Shown: positions 16,680 through 23,512 of the stretch, piece after piece
Layout of the letters: each line of letters starts with the position of its first letter
How positions within the stretch are numbered: position 1 is the stretch's first letter
Source: Reyranella sp.
GTDB taxonomy: Bacteria; Pseudomonadota; Alphaproteobacteria; Reyranellales; Reyranellaceae
NCBI GenBank assembly: GCA_019750135.1
Contig: JAIEOV010000018.1
Location: forward strand, 247,145-311,144
Direction of reading: 5' to 3'
Length of the DNA: 64,000 nt
The notes under the pieces: generated by a model
What the model was told of the DNA's origin: nothing
Database searches by the model: none
Seen by the model: the letters and a program-made list of their open reading frames with translations, nothing else
Program-made: the position numbers and the translations under genes

Positions 16680-16705
16680 TTAGACATGTCTAAGATATAT
16701 CTTAG
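16680..16705. promoter_or_regulatory. Two overlapping palindromes, probable PadR/YqjI operators
   Basis: TTAGACATGTCTAA at 16680-16693 is a perfect 14-bp palindrome and CTAAGATATATCTTAG at 16690-16705 a perfect 16-bp palindrome; they share CTAA. They lie 14-39 bp upstream of the PadR ATG, within an AT-rich island that stands out from the GC-rich surroundings and must contain the promoter. Placement argues for autorepression by the adjacent regulator. Confidence 0.65.
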
Positions 16706-16761
16706 ATATGGCAAAGGTCAAGAGATGATTTCGGGCCTTTTGAAGGCGAGGGGAGCGCCCA

Positions 16762-16869
16762 CCTCATCCTGAGGAGCCGCGCGAAGCGCCGCGTCTCGAA
16801 GGATGGGAGCCAGTCTTGGTGTTGCGACCCTTCGAGACGCCGCGCTTCGCGCGGCTCCGCAAGGTGAGG
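16762..16869. repeat. Long palindromic intergenic repeat, family A copy 1
   Basis: Left arm from CCTCATCCTGAGGAGC through GTCTCGAAGGATGGG, right arm from ACCCTTCGAGACGCC through GGCTCCGCAAGGTGAGG. Each arm also contains a small GC-rich hairpin. The same design recurs at 33441-33549 and 35317-35423. Together with the palindromes at 16680-16705 this accounts for most of the 308-bp gap 16667-16974; the rest (16870-16974) shows nothing recognisable. Confidence 0.85.
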
Positions 16870-16974
16870 TTGTGCGTGTCGGTGCCTAAGAGCGGCGGCA
16901 ACGCGTCATTCAATCGACACGGCAGGGTAACGACGGCGCAACGGCTTCGATTCACAAGACGGAATCGAGGACCG

Positions 16975-17838
16975 TCATGGCAGGTGCATGAGCGCGCGGC
17001 CCATCCGAATGGAAGTGCCTTCGTGAATACCGTCGCACAGCCGGAAACCCGGCGGCGCGAACACGATGATCGTCGATCCATGCTCGAACCAGCCGAGCTC
17101 GTCGCCCTTGCCGATGGGCGCCTGGCACTCGATCTCCGCGGCGCCGCGATAGTTCATGTTCATCGTCACATCGAGAAAATGCAGTCGGATGCTGGCGACC
17201 AGGATGGCGGCGACCGGCACCAGGGTGATGAGATGATCGCCCTCGAGCTTGGTGCGGATCACGGCACGCTCGTTCTTGCAGAACAGGCTCTCCACGCGCC
17301 GGAGCGCGATCGGATTGACGTTCCAGGTGTCGCCCGAGATGTAGGTCACGCGCTCGATCGTGCCGTCATGCGGCGCATGGAAGCGATGGTACATGCTCGA
17401 GGTGAGCCTGAGCGTCGCGTACTGGCCGTCGCGATAGATCTCGATCAGTGCCGGATCGACCAGCAGGTCGCGCAGCGCATAGGGGAAACCCTTGGCCTGC
17501 AGCACTTGCGTGCCGTCGACCGTGCCGCAGGCGCCGACGATGGCGTCGCACGGGCTTGTCAGCACTCTCGGATCATCGTCGACCGGGCGCGCCCCGGGCT
17601 TCAGCTCGCGCGTGAAGCAGGCATGCAGGCTCCTGAAGGACTTCTGTCGGGCATCGCTGAGGTCGAGATCGGCGAACAGCCGCCACAGCGCGATCGACGC
17701 CCGCGCCACGAGCGGGTTCTCGATCTGGCTGAACCAGCCGAGGAAGCGCGTGGTGAGTCGCCGGGGAATCCGGTTGGTCAGCAGGAAGTTGATGTCCTCC
17801 TGCTGGAGGATTTTTCCGAGTTCAGAACGAAGCGTCAT
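16975..17838 (-). CDS. Phosphatidylserine decarboxylase-like protein
   Basis: 287 residues. SPCDAIVGACG corresponds to the SPxDG core of decarboxylases, MYHRFHAPHDG contains the His expected in the processing triad, and HGSTIIVF near the C-terminus corresponds to the (L)GST self-cleavage site that makes the pyruvoyl Ser. FTRELKPGARPV is also a family hallmark. It should convert phosphatidylserine (or a related serine lipid) to the ethanolamine form at the membrane. The replacement of LGST by HGST marks a divergent subgroup. Its ATG (17838) is only 10 bp from the divergent aminotransferase start, so its promoter must lie inside that gene. Confidence 0.85.
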   Translation of the reverse strand: MTLRSELGKILQQEDINFLLTNRIPRRLTTRFLGWFSQIENPLVARASIALWRLFADLDLSDARQKSFRSLHACFTRELKPGARPVDDDPRVLTSPCDAIVGACGTVDGTQVLQAKGFPYALRDLLVDPALIEIYRDGQYATLRLTSSMYHRFHAPHDGTIERVTYISGDTWNVNPIALRRVESLFCKNERAVIRTKLEGDHLITLVPVAAILVASIRLHFLDVTMNMNYRGAAEIECQAPIGKGDELGWFEHGSTIIVFAPPGFRLCDGIHEGTSIRMGRALMHLP

Positions 17839-17848
17839 GGGAGCTGAG

Positions 17849-19567
17849 ATGATGGATGCCTGGTCGATTGCCGCACTGCTGGCCACGGGCCTGCTCGTGG
17901 TCATGATGGGGGTGAAGGGGCGTGCGCGCCTCGCCCTGTCGCGCGCCAAGCATCGGTCGCTCGCCGGGCATTCGCGCCTGTCGCGCCGCATCGCCGCGCT
18001 GGTGCCGCGCTATGCCTACGACGATGCCCAGTTCTTCCGCGCCGATGATGCCGGCCCGGAGATCGCCGAGCGGCGCCGCGCCGGCTTCGAGGCGCTGTCG
18101 CGCAAGCTCCGCCTCAAGGCCGCGCGCACGCTCGGCCGCACCGCCGAGGCCGCGCCGCACATCTCGGACCTGCAGTTCACCGAAAGCTACCGCGTGCCCT
18201 TCCAGTTCAGCGCGCGCGTCAAGGCGGCCCTGCCGGCCGCGTCCTTCGTGGCTTCGTCGAGCGGCGTGCAGGTCACCGATCTCGACGGCAACGCCGCCTA
18301 CGATCTCAGCGGCTCCTACGGCGTGAACCTGCTGGGCTACGACTTCTACAAGGGCTGCATGGAGCGCGGCGCCCGGCGCGTCGACGCCCTCGGCCCGGTG
18401 CTGGGCTCCTATCCCTCTCTGGTCGCCGACAATGCCGCGCGGCTCGCCCGCATTTCCGGCATGGACGAGGTCTCGTTCCACATGTCGGGGACGGAAGCGG
18501 TCATGCAGGCGGTGCGGCTGGCGCGCTATCACACGAGGCGTTCCCACATCGTGCGCTTCTGCGGCACCTATCACGGTTGGTGGGGCGACGTTCAGCCCGG
18601 CGTCGGCAATCCGGAGGCGGCGCGCGACACCTTCACGCTGTCGGAGATGTCGGAGAGAACGCTGGCCGTGCTGCGCAGCCGCCGCGACATCGCCTGCGTG
18701 CTGGTCAATCCGGTGCAGGCGCTCTACCCCAACGTTGCCGCTCCCGCCGATTCCACCCTGGTCGCGAGCCGGCCGGACAAGAACGTCGATCGCGCGGCCT
18801 ACACCGCCTGGCTGAAGGCGCTTCGCGCCGTCTGCACGGAGCGCGGCATCGTGCTGATCTTCGACGAGGTCTTCCTCGGCTTCCGCCTGGCGCCGGGCGG
18901 CGCCCAGGAATATTTCGGCGTCGCGGCCGACATCGTGACCTACGGCAAGACCGTCGGCGGCGGCTTCCCCATCGGCGTGGTGTGCGGCCAGCACCGCTTC
19001 ATGAAGCGCTATCGCGACGACCGCCCGGTCGACATCTGCTTCGCCCGCGGGACGTTCAACTCCCATCCCTACGTCATGGCGGCGATGAACGAGTTCCTGG
19101 TCCATCTCGAGAGCCCGGGGATGCAGGCGCTCTATCGCGATCTCGACGCCACCTGGGCGGCGCGGACGGCCTCGCTCAACCGCCGCCTCGCCGAGCGCGG
19201 CCTGCCCATCGAGATCGCTCACCTGTCGACGGTCTGGACCGTCTGCCACACGCGCTCGTCGCGCTACAACTGGATGCTGCAGTACTACCTCAGGGCCGAG
19301 GGCCTGGCCTTGAGCTGGATCGGAACCGGCCGCCTGATCTTCAGCCTGAACTTCACCGACGCCGACTTCGAGGCCGTCGCCGAACGCTTCCTCGCCGCCG
19401 CCGAAGCCATGCGCCGCGACGGCTGGTGGGAAGCCGGCGCGCTCGCCACCGACAAGGCCATCAAGCGACGGATCCTGCGCGAGATGCTGGCAAACCTCCG
19501 TCATCCCGAGCGAAGCCACCCGAAGGGTGGCGTAGTCGAGGGACCTTTCTTGTCGCCCGCGCCCTAA
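17849..19567 (+). CDS. Membrane-anchored class III (GSA-aminomutase-like) PLP aminotransferase
   Basis: About 572 residues. An N-terminal membrane helix (WSIAALLATGLLVVMMG) anchors a class III aminotransferase. The PLP-phosphate segment is SFHMSGTEAVMQAVRLAR, the Asp in IFDEVFLGFR contacts the pyridine nitrogen, and the Schiff-base Lys lies in VTYGKTVGGGFPIG. FCGTYHGWWGD resembles glutamate-1-semialdehyde aminomutases. A membrane anchor is unusual for this family and suggests an amphipathic substrate. ATG 17849 follows GGGAG; the frame stays open upstream but lies antisense to the decarboxylase gene. The last ~25 codons and stop come from a palindromic repeat (19496-19623). Confidence 0.8.
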   Translation: MMDAWSIAALLATGLLVVMMGVKGRARLALSRAKHRSLAGHSRLSRRIAALVPRYAYDDAQFFRADDAGPEIAERRRAGFEALSRKLRLKAARTLGRTAEAAPHISDLQFTESYRVPFQFSARVKAALPAASFVASSSGVQVTDLDGNAAYDLSGSYGVNLLGYDFYKGCMERGARRVDALGPVLGSYPSLVADNAARLARISGMDEVSFHMSGTEAVMQAVRLARYHTRRSHIVRFCGTYHGWWGDVQPGVGNPEAARDTFTLSEMSERTLAVLRSRRDIACVLVNPVQALYPNVAAPADSTLVASRPDKNVDRAAYTAWLKALRAVCTERGIVLIFDEVFLGFRLAPGGAQEYFGVAADIVTYGKTVGGGFPIGVVCGQHRFMKRYRDDRPVDICFARGTFNSHPYVMAAMNEFLVHLESPGMQALYRDLDATWAARTASLNRRLAERGLPIEIAHLSTVWTVCHTRSSRYNWMLQYYLRAEGLALSWIGTGRLIFSLNFTDADFEAVAERFLAAAEAMRRDGWWEAGALATDKAIKRRILREMLANLRHPERSHPKGGVVEGPFLSPAP

Positions 19568-19623
19568 AAGAGGTCCCTCCACTTCGCCTCGCTACGCTCG
19601 GCTCCGGTCGGGATGACGGAAGG
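19496..19623. repeat. Palindromic repeat forming the end of the aminotransferase gene, family B
   Basis: Left arm CCTCCGTCATCCCGAGCG (from 19496) pairs with CGGTCGGGATGACGGAAGG ending at 19623. An inner pair is GAGGGACCT and AGGTCCCTC. The left half is translated as the tail RHPERSHPKGGVVEGPFL of the aminotransferase; the right half abuts the stop of the convergent 19624-20316 gene. It probably also acts as a transcription barrier. Confidence 0.85.
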
Positions 19624-20316
19624 TTAAACGCCCGTCTTCGACGCCGGCACCGGGACCTCCTCGGCGATCTCCTCTCCCAGGTCGGGGATGATCTCGTCGG
19701 GGATGATCGGCGCGGCGACGGCCTGGGCGGTGTGGCGGGTGTAGCGGCCGGTGATCAGCTCCCACGGCGCGCGGTGGTAGAGCTTGATGTCGTGGAACGG
19801 ATCGGTGGCGATCTTGGTCGCCCACACCAGGCCGGTCTGCAGGTCCTTCAGCAGGAAGAGCTGGACGACGCGGAAGGCGATGCCGGACAGGCCGACCACC
19901 AGCCACAGCTCGCCGACATGGGTCACGAACTCGAACCAGTCGGCGTGCGGGGTGAAGACCCCGAGCAGGGTCGGATCGACGACCAGCAGCAGCGGTGAGG
20001 CCGCCCAGATCGCCAGCAGCACCAGCTTGCGCTTGATGTTGTAGCCGACCTTGATCTCTTCCTTGTACTCATCGGTCGCCTGGTTGACCTGGTCGTAGCC
20101 GCGCGGCTCGAAGAACAGATGGCCGACCTGGCGCGTGGTCATGGCGACCAGCCAGCCGATCAGCGCCGCCATAGCGGGATCGGAGAACGCCACCACATAG
20201 GCGAACAGGAAGCTGGTCGCGCTGACGAAGTGCAGCGACTGGTTGACCTTGCTGTGGTGGTAGTAGCGATGGTCGTCCCAACGCTGCACTTTCAGCTCGT
20301 TGAAGAAACCACTCAT
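19624..20316 (-). CDS. Mpo1-like (DUF962-type) membrane dioxygenase homologue
   Basis: 230 residues with about four membrane helices. YYHHSKVNQSLHFVSATSFLF resembles the HHxxxN..LH segment of Mpo1/DUF962 proteins, and RQVGHLFFEPRGYDQVN the second His-Glu segment (QxVGHxxFE). In yeast Mpo1 these histidines bind iron and the enzyme shortens 2-hydroxy fatty acids derived from sphingoid bases. A cytoplasmic tail rich in Pro, Ile and Glu follows. ATG 20316 has AAGGAC eight bases upstream. It sits with phospholipid-type enzymes, which fits a lipid oxygenation role. The family match is by eye only. Confidence 0.55.
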   Translation of the reverse strand: MSGFFNELKVQRWDDHRYYHHSKVNQSLHFVSATSFLFAYVVAFSDPAMAALIGWLVAMTTRQVGHLFFEPRGYDQVNQATDEYKEEIKVGYNIKRKLVLLAIWAASPLLLVVDPTLLGVFTPHADWFEFVTHVGELWLVVGLSGIAFRVVQLFLLKDLQTGLVWATKIATDPFHDIKLYHRAPWELITGRYTRHTAQAVAAPIIPDEIIPDLGEEIAEEVPVPASKTGV

Positions 20317-20523
20317 GAGCGCTGTCCTTGTCGATGGAGGGAGAGTCGCAGCCGGTCGCGATCGCTGGCCGGGGAGGCGGGCAGCGACCGGCGCGGGGGC
20401 GGCGCAAGGCGTGAAGCTCGGTCCTTACCGGCGGGCGCTGGACCGATGGGAGGGGGCACGTTCAGCAGTCTTGTTGTTTCCGGTGACGCAGCGAGACAGA
20501 GTGACCTTCGTACCGCGTTCCAG

Positions 20524-21378
20524 TTACAGGAAAGAGACGCCCCAGACCGCGCCGGCGAGCGCCGCCGCAGCCGTGCCGCCGACGAGCGCCAGCGGGATCA
20601 GCGGATGGACGTTGTTCAGCCGGCGGAAGAGGTTGCACAGGAAGCCGACGGCGCGTTGGGCCGGCGTGCGCGGGCTCTTGGAGTACTCCATGGCCGATTT
20701 GACGATGTAGAACACGGCCGTGTTGGCCGCGAGCGCGGTGCGCCCGGCGACGGCGGCGTTGCGCGGCGTCACCAGGTAGTTGCACTTCAGCAGGATGCGC
20801 TGGCGGTCGTCCGGATTGTACTGGCCTTCGACCCAGTGCAGCTCGCGATGGAAGTCGAGCAGGCCGAAATCGTAGGTCTCGAAGGCCTTCTCGACGCGGC
20901 TGTCGTCGAACACGACCTTGTAGGTGGCGTCGGACTGCAGGTAGATCAGCGCGCGCACGACCACGCTCGACGCCAGGAAGCGCAGGTTGCCGTCGTAGTG
21001 CTTGTCGAACAGCCCCTGGTCGCCGCCGCGATCCTTGTTGTAGTGCGAGAGGTAGAGCTCGTCGGTGTGCTTCATCGGCGCGATGACGCTGCCGGGAGCG
21101 ACCTGGCTCGCGATCAGGGAGCGGATGATCGCGCTGTCGCGCAGCCGGTCGATCTCGGCGACCACCGGTTCGGGCAGGGTACTGACATAGACGTGCTTGG
21201 ACGGCCGCTCGCTGAGGTCGGCGCGATAGCGCTCCTCGACCCACCGCGTCAGGCTGTCGATCACGGCCCGCTCGGCAGGCTCGTCGAACCGGCCGATGGT
21301 CGCGGGAAAGCGCCGGGACGCTTGGCCCCGGGACCGAGCCGCCGTGCTTCCATCGGCCTCGTTCAGCATGCTGCTCAT
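20524..21378 (-). CDS. Putative membrane-bound Fe(II) oxygenase-like protein
   Basis: 284 residues. The central part has HTDELYLSHYNKDRGGDQG, then KHYDGN with an HxD pair, and about 60 residues later DFHRELHWVEGQ, followed by an Arg-rich strand. This spacing is compatible with the HxD...H facial triad of a double-stranded beta-helix oxygenase, though no family is certain. Two hydrophobic C-terminal segments (TALAANTAVFYIVKS and ALVGGTAAAALAGAVW) indicate membrane attachment. ATG 21378 follows AAGGAG and overlaps the methyltransferase stop by 4 bp (ATGA). The 207-bp gap to the next gene downstream (20317-20523) shows nothing recognisable. Confidence 0.5.
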   Translation of the reverse strand: MSSMLNEADGSTAARSRGQASRRFPATIGRFDEPAERAVIDSLTRWVEERYRADLSERPSKHVYVSTLPEPVVAEIDRLRDSAIIRSLIASQVAPGSVIAPMKHTDELYLSHYNKDRGGDQGLFDKHYDGNLRFLASSVVVRALIYLQSDATYKVVFDDSRVEKAFETYDFGLLDFHRELHWVEGQYNPDDRQRILLKCNYLVTPRNAAVAGRTALAANTAVFYIVKSAMEYSKSPRTPAQRAVGFLCNLFRRLNNVHPLIPLALVGGTAAAALAGAVWGVSFL

Positions 21379-22127
21379 GACATTCTCCTTGCGGTTTCCT
21401 TCTCTGGCGGCGGCGTGTAGCAGCGGTAGAGAGTCCAGGCGCAGGTGACGACGGCCAGGCCCGCCAGTGCCACCGGCACCGTCAGGACCCTGCCGGTTCC
21501 GAGGGCAGCGACGGCGGCGCCGATCATCGCGCCGGAGAAGACGAAAGTGCCGCCGACGCGGACGGCGCGGCGATGCGCGCCGGCCAGCTCCATGACCAGC
21601 AGCCCGATGTTGAGGGCGACATGCAGGCAGGCGAGCGGCCACCACGGCTCCCGGAACGCCGGGTTGATCAGCGTCCCGCCGAAGGCCGCGACGTTGCCCA
21701 CGATCATGGGATGGCCGATCAGCGAATAGGGAAAGGCGGTGATCCGGCGCGGCGCCAAGCCGGCGACCTCGTGGCCGTAGTAGGTCCGGTCGGCGCCCAG
21801 GACCATCGCGGCCCAGAGGTTCAACACGATGCCGCCGGCGATGACGATCAGGGACAGAAGGTCGAGCGGCGCCGTGAGATAGATCGTCGCCAGAAGGACG
21901 ACCGAGACGGTCTTCATCGCCACGGCATCGCGCTTGAAGACCTCGAACCGGATCGAGCCGAAGGCGAAGGCCAGCCAGTAGAAATAATAGTGCCAGAAGC
22001 TCAGCAGATAGACCGCGAGCGGCAGGCTCCGATCGAGGGCGGCGCCGAGCAGGACCGACAGGACGAGCAGGGCGCACGACAACGTCGAGCTGTTGTGCGC
22101 CGCGACGGTGCGGATCGTTTGAGGCAC
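21375..22127 (-). CDS. Phospholipid N-methyltransferase-like (PEMT/Opi3-type) integral membrane protein
   Basis: 250 residues, about six membrane helices. LGADRTYYGHEVAG followed by ITAFPYSLIGHPMIVGN matches the order GTYxGdxxG...FPF....PMYxG found in yeast Opi3 and vertebrate PEMT, which methylate phosphatidylethanolamine to phosphatidylcholine with S-adenosylmethionine. Beside a phosphatidylserine decarboxylase this is chemically sensible. The start is GTG (22127); an ATG at 22132 lies in another frame. It is the first gene of a coupled pair with the putative oxygenase. Isoprenylcysteine-type methyltransferase is the main alternative. Confidence 0.55.
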   Translation of the reverse strand: MPQTIRTVAAHNSSTLSCALLVLSVLLGAALDRSLPLAVYLLSFWHYYFYWLAFAFGSIRFEVFKRDAVAMKTVSVVLLATIYLTAPLDLLSLIVIAGGIVLNLWAAMVLGADRTYYGHEVAGLAPRRITAFPYSLIGHPMIVGNVAAFGGTLINPAFREPWWPLACLHVALNIGLLVMELAGAHRRAVRVGGTFVFSGAMIGAAVAALGTGRVLTVPVALAGLAVVTCAWTLYRCYTPPPEKETARRMS

Positions 22128-22191
22128 GTCATCGAACGATAACAGCGCTTTGTGTCAGGCGCGTTACCCGCTGGCTCCCAGCCGCTGGCTC

Positions 22192-22566
22192 TCAGCCGCC
22201 CGAATAGGGCGGCAGGAAGCACAGCACCCGGCCGAACGCCCAGCACAGATGGGCGTTCTCGGGACTGGGATTGATCTCGCGCAGGATGAGCTCGTCCGGG
22301 ACCTCGACCCATCGCGCCTGCTCGCGCAGCCAGGCGAACCATCGGCCGCCGCGATACTCCGCGGTCGTCGGTTCGCAGTCGCCGATTTCCTGCTCTCCGT
22401 CTACCTGGCGTGCGTTGCAGCAACTGCCGCCGACGTCCGGCCGCTGCCAGGTGCTGTAGTGATCGTCGTGGAAGGCGTGATGGTGGCCGGTCGATTGCGC
22501 GCGGCTGCCGCCGGCACCTGCGCAGGCGACAAGTAGGCAGAGGACGCCATACATACCGATACGCAT
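22192..22566 (-). CDS. Small exported protein, Cys-rich family common in rhizobia-like bacteria
   Basis: 124 residues from ATG 22566. A signal peptide (about 1-20) is followed by GHHHAFHDDHYSTWQRP, a His-rich start, then SCCN, then a domain with paired Cys (GDCEPTTAE and LCWAFGRVLCFLPP) and W-rich strands (RWFAWLREQARWVEVP). Proteins with this His-SCCN-DC-PP pattern are widespread, uncharacterised periplasmic proteins in Alphaproteobacteria. The His cluster and SCCN could bind metal; that is inference. It stands alone between the methyltransferase gene and a divergent short gene. Confidence 0.65.
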   Translation of the reverse strand: MRIGMYGVLCLLVACAGAGGSRAQSTGHHHAFHDDHYSTWQRPDVGGSCCNARQVDGEQEIGDCEPTTAEYRGGRWFAWLREQARWVEVPDELILREINPSPENAHLCWAFGRVLCFLPPYSGG

Positions 22567-22703
22567 GTCGGGAGATTCGCCGATTTGGCGAATATGTGCT
22601 GTGGGATTCGCCACACAGGAAACGGCTCGATCGCCTCATCGAGGCTGCAACGCCTGGTTCCTTCGGACGTTGAATCGGAGGACCCGTATGGTTGGAGGCA
22701 GGC

Positions 22704-23069
22704 ATGTCGGCGATCGATGCGATGCAGAAGGAACTCGAGGATATCGAGCTGAAGCTGACGAGTGCGCGCAAGGCGGCGGCCGCCCCCGATGCCTCGGAGA
22801 AGGACAAGGCCGACCTGAAGCTGATCGAGCAGGAATATCTCGCGGCGCAAAGCAAGGCGCGGCGCGCGGAGACCGGCAGCGCCAGCGCCGGCAAGGCCGG
22901 CGATCATCCAGCGGACCCCAAGAAGAAGCTGGACAAGAAGCTCGATGAGGCGCTGAAGGGCACCTTTCCGGGCAGCGACCCGGTTTCCTTCGTCGAGGCG
23001 GCCCCCGTGAACGAGCAGGACCGCTCGTTGCCTGGCGTCAGCAGCACTCGGAAATCGAAGGGCGAATAG
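22704..23069 (+). CDS. Short coiled-coil protein with TFPGSDP C-terminal motif
   Basis: 121 residues. The first half is a charged coiled coil (MQKELEDIELKLTSARKAA and following). A Lys-rich linker leads to KKLDEALKGTFPGSDPVSF, a short C-terminal motif (LDEAL..TFPxSDP) shared by many small hypothetical proteins of Proteobacteria. ATG 22704 follows GGAGG at 22695-22699. No function is known for the motif. Codon use is like that of its neighbours. Confidence 0.65.
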   Translation: MSAIDAMQKELEDIELKLTSARKAAAAPDASEKDKADLKLIEQEYLAAQSKARRAETGSASAGKAGDHPADPKKKLDKKLDEALKGTFPGSDPVSFVEAAPVNEQDRSLPGVSSTRKSKGE

Positions 23070-23097
23070 TCTTCAGCGAAGCGCGGACCTGCCTGCG

Positions 23098-23275
23098 CGA
23101 AGCCGAAGCGGCTTCGCTTCGGCGAGGGCAGGCCGCGGGCCTCTGGCCCGCTCATGAATCATTGCAGGGAGCGCGCCACTCCGTGGCGCTCATACGCTGT
23201 GGGGGGCCACGATGACGCGCCACAGAGTGGTGCGCTCCCAGCAAAGACGAAGATCATGAGCGCGCCAGAGGCCTG
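23098..23275. repeat. Nested palindromes in a 443-bp gap, family C
   Basis: The gap 23070-23512 holds no gene I can support. It contains a short hairpin (GCCGAAGC/GCTTCGGC area, 23098-23125). An outer inverted pair consists of GGGCCTCTGGCCCGCTCATGA (from about 23137) and TCATGAGCGCGCCAGAGGCC (to about 23274). An inner pair GGGAGCGCGCCACTCCGTGG / GCGCCACAGAGTGGTGCGCTCCC lies between 23165 and 23241. The inner unit resembles the perfect palindrome at 32410-32486. The remainder, 23276-23512, is featureless and must carry the promoter of the next gene. Confidence 0.75.
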
Positions 23276-23512
23276 CGCTCCGCTGATGAGTCGCTGGAAA
23301 CAAAGATTACAAGAAGTTGAATTTCAACTCACGGTGCGGCAATCGCTCGCAGCCGACAATTGGAATACGTTCTACGCTAGGATCGTCTCGATAGGGGCGC
23401 TGGGGGGTTGGGGACTTGCATCATGCATCGGAGGTTGCAGCCGTGCTGTCAGCGCGCATGCCGGCGCCCGACATCGACCAGGTCGCTTAGGCATTCAGGG
23501 GGCCGTTGACCA

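Noticed and set aside
17492..17848. Upstream extension of the aminotransferase reading frame
   Set aside because: The added sequence is the complement of the decarboxylase gene and has no similarity to aminotransferases; the ATG at 17849 has a ribosome site and is followed directly by a membrane helix.
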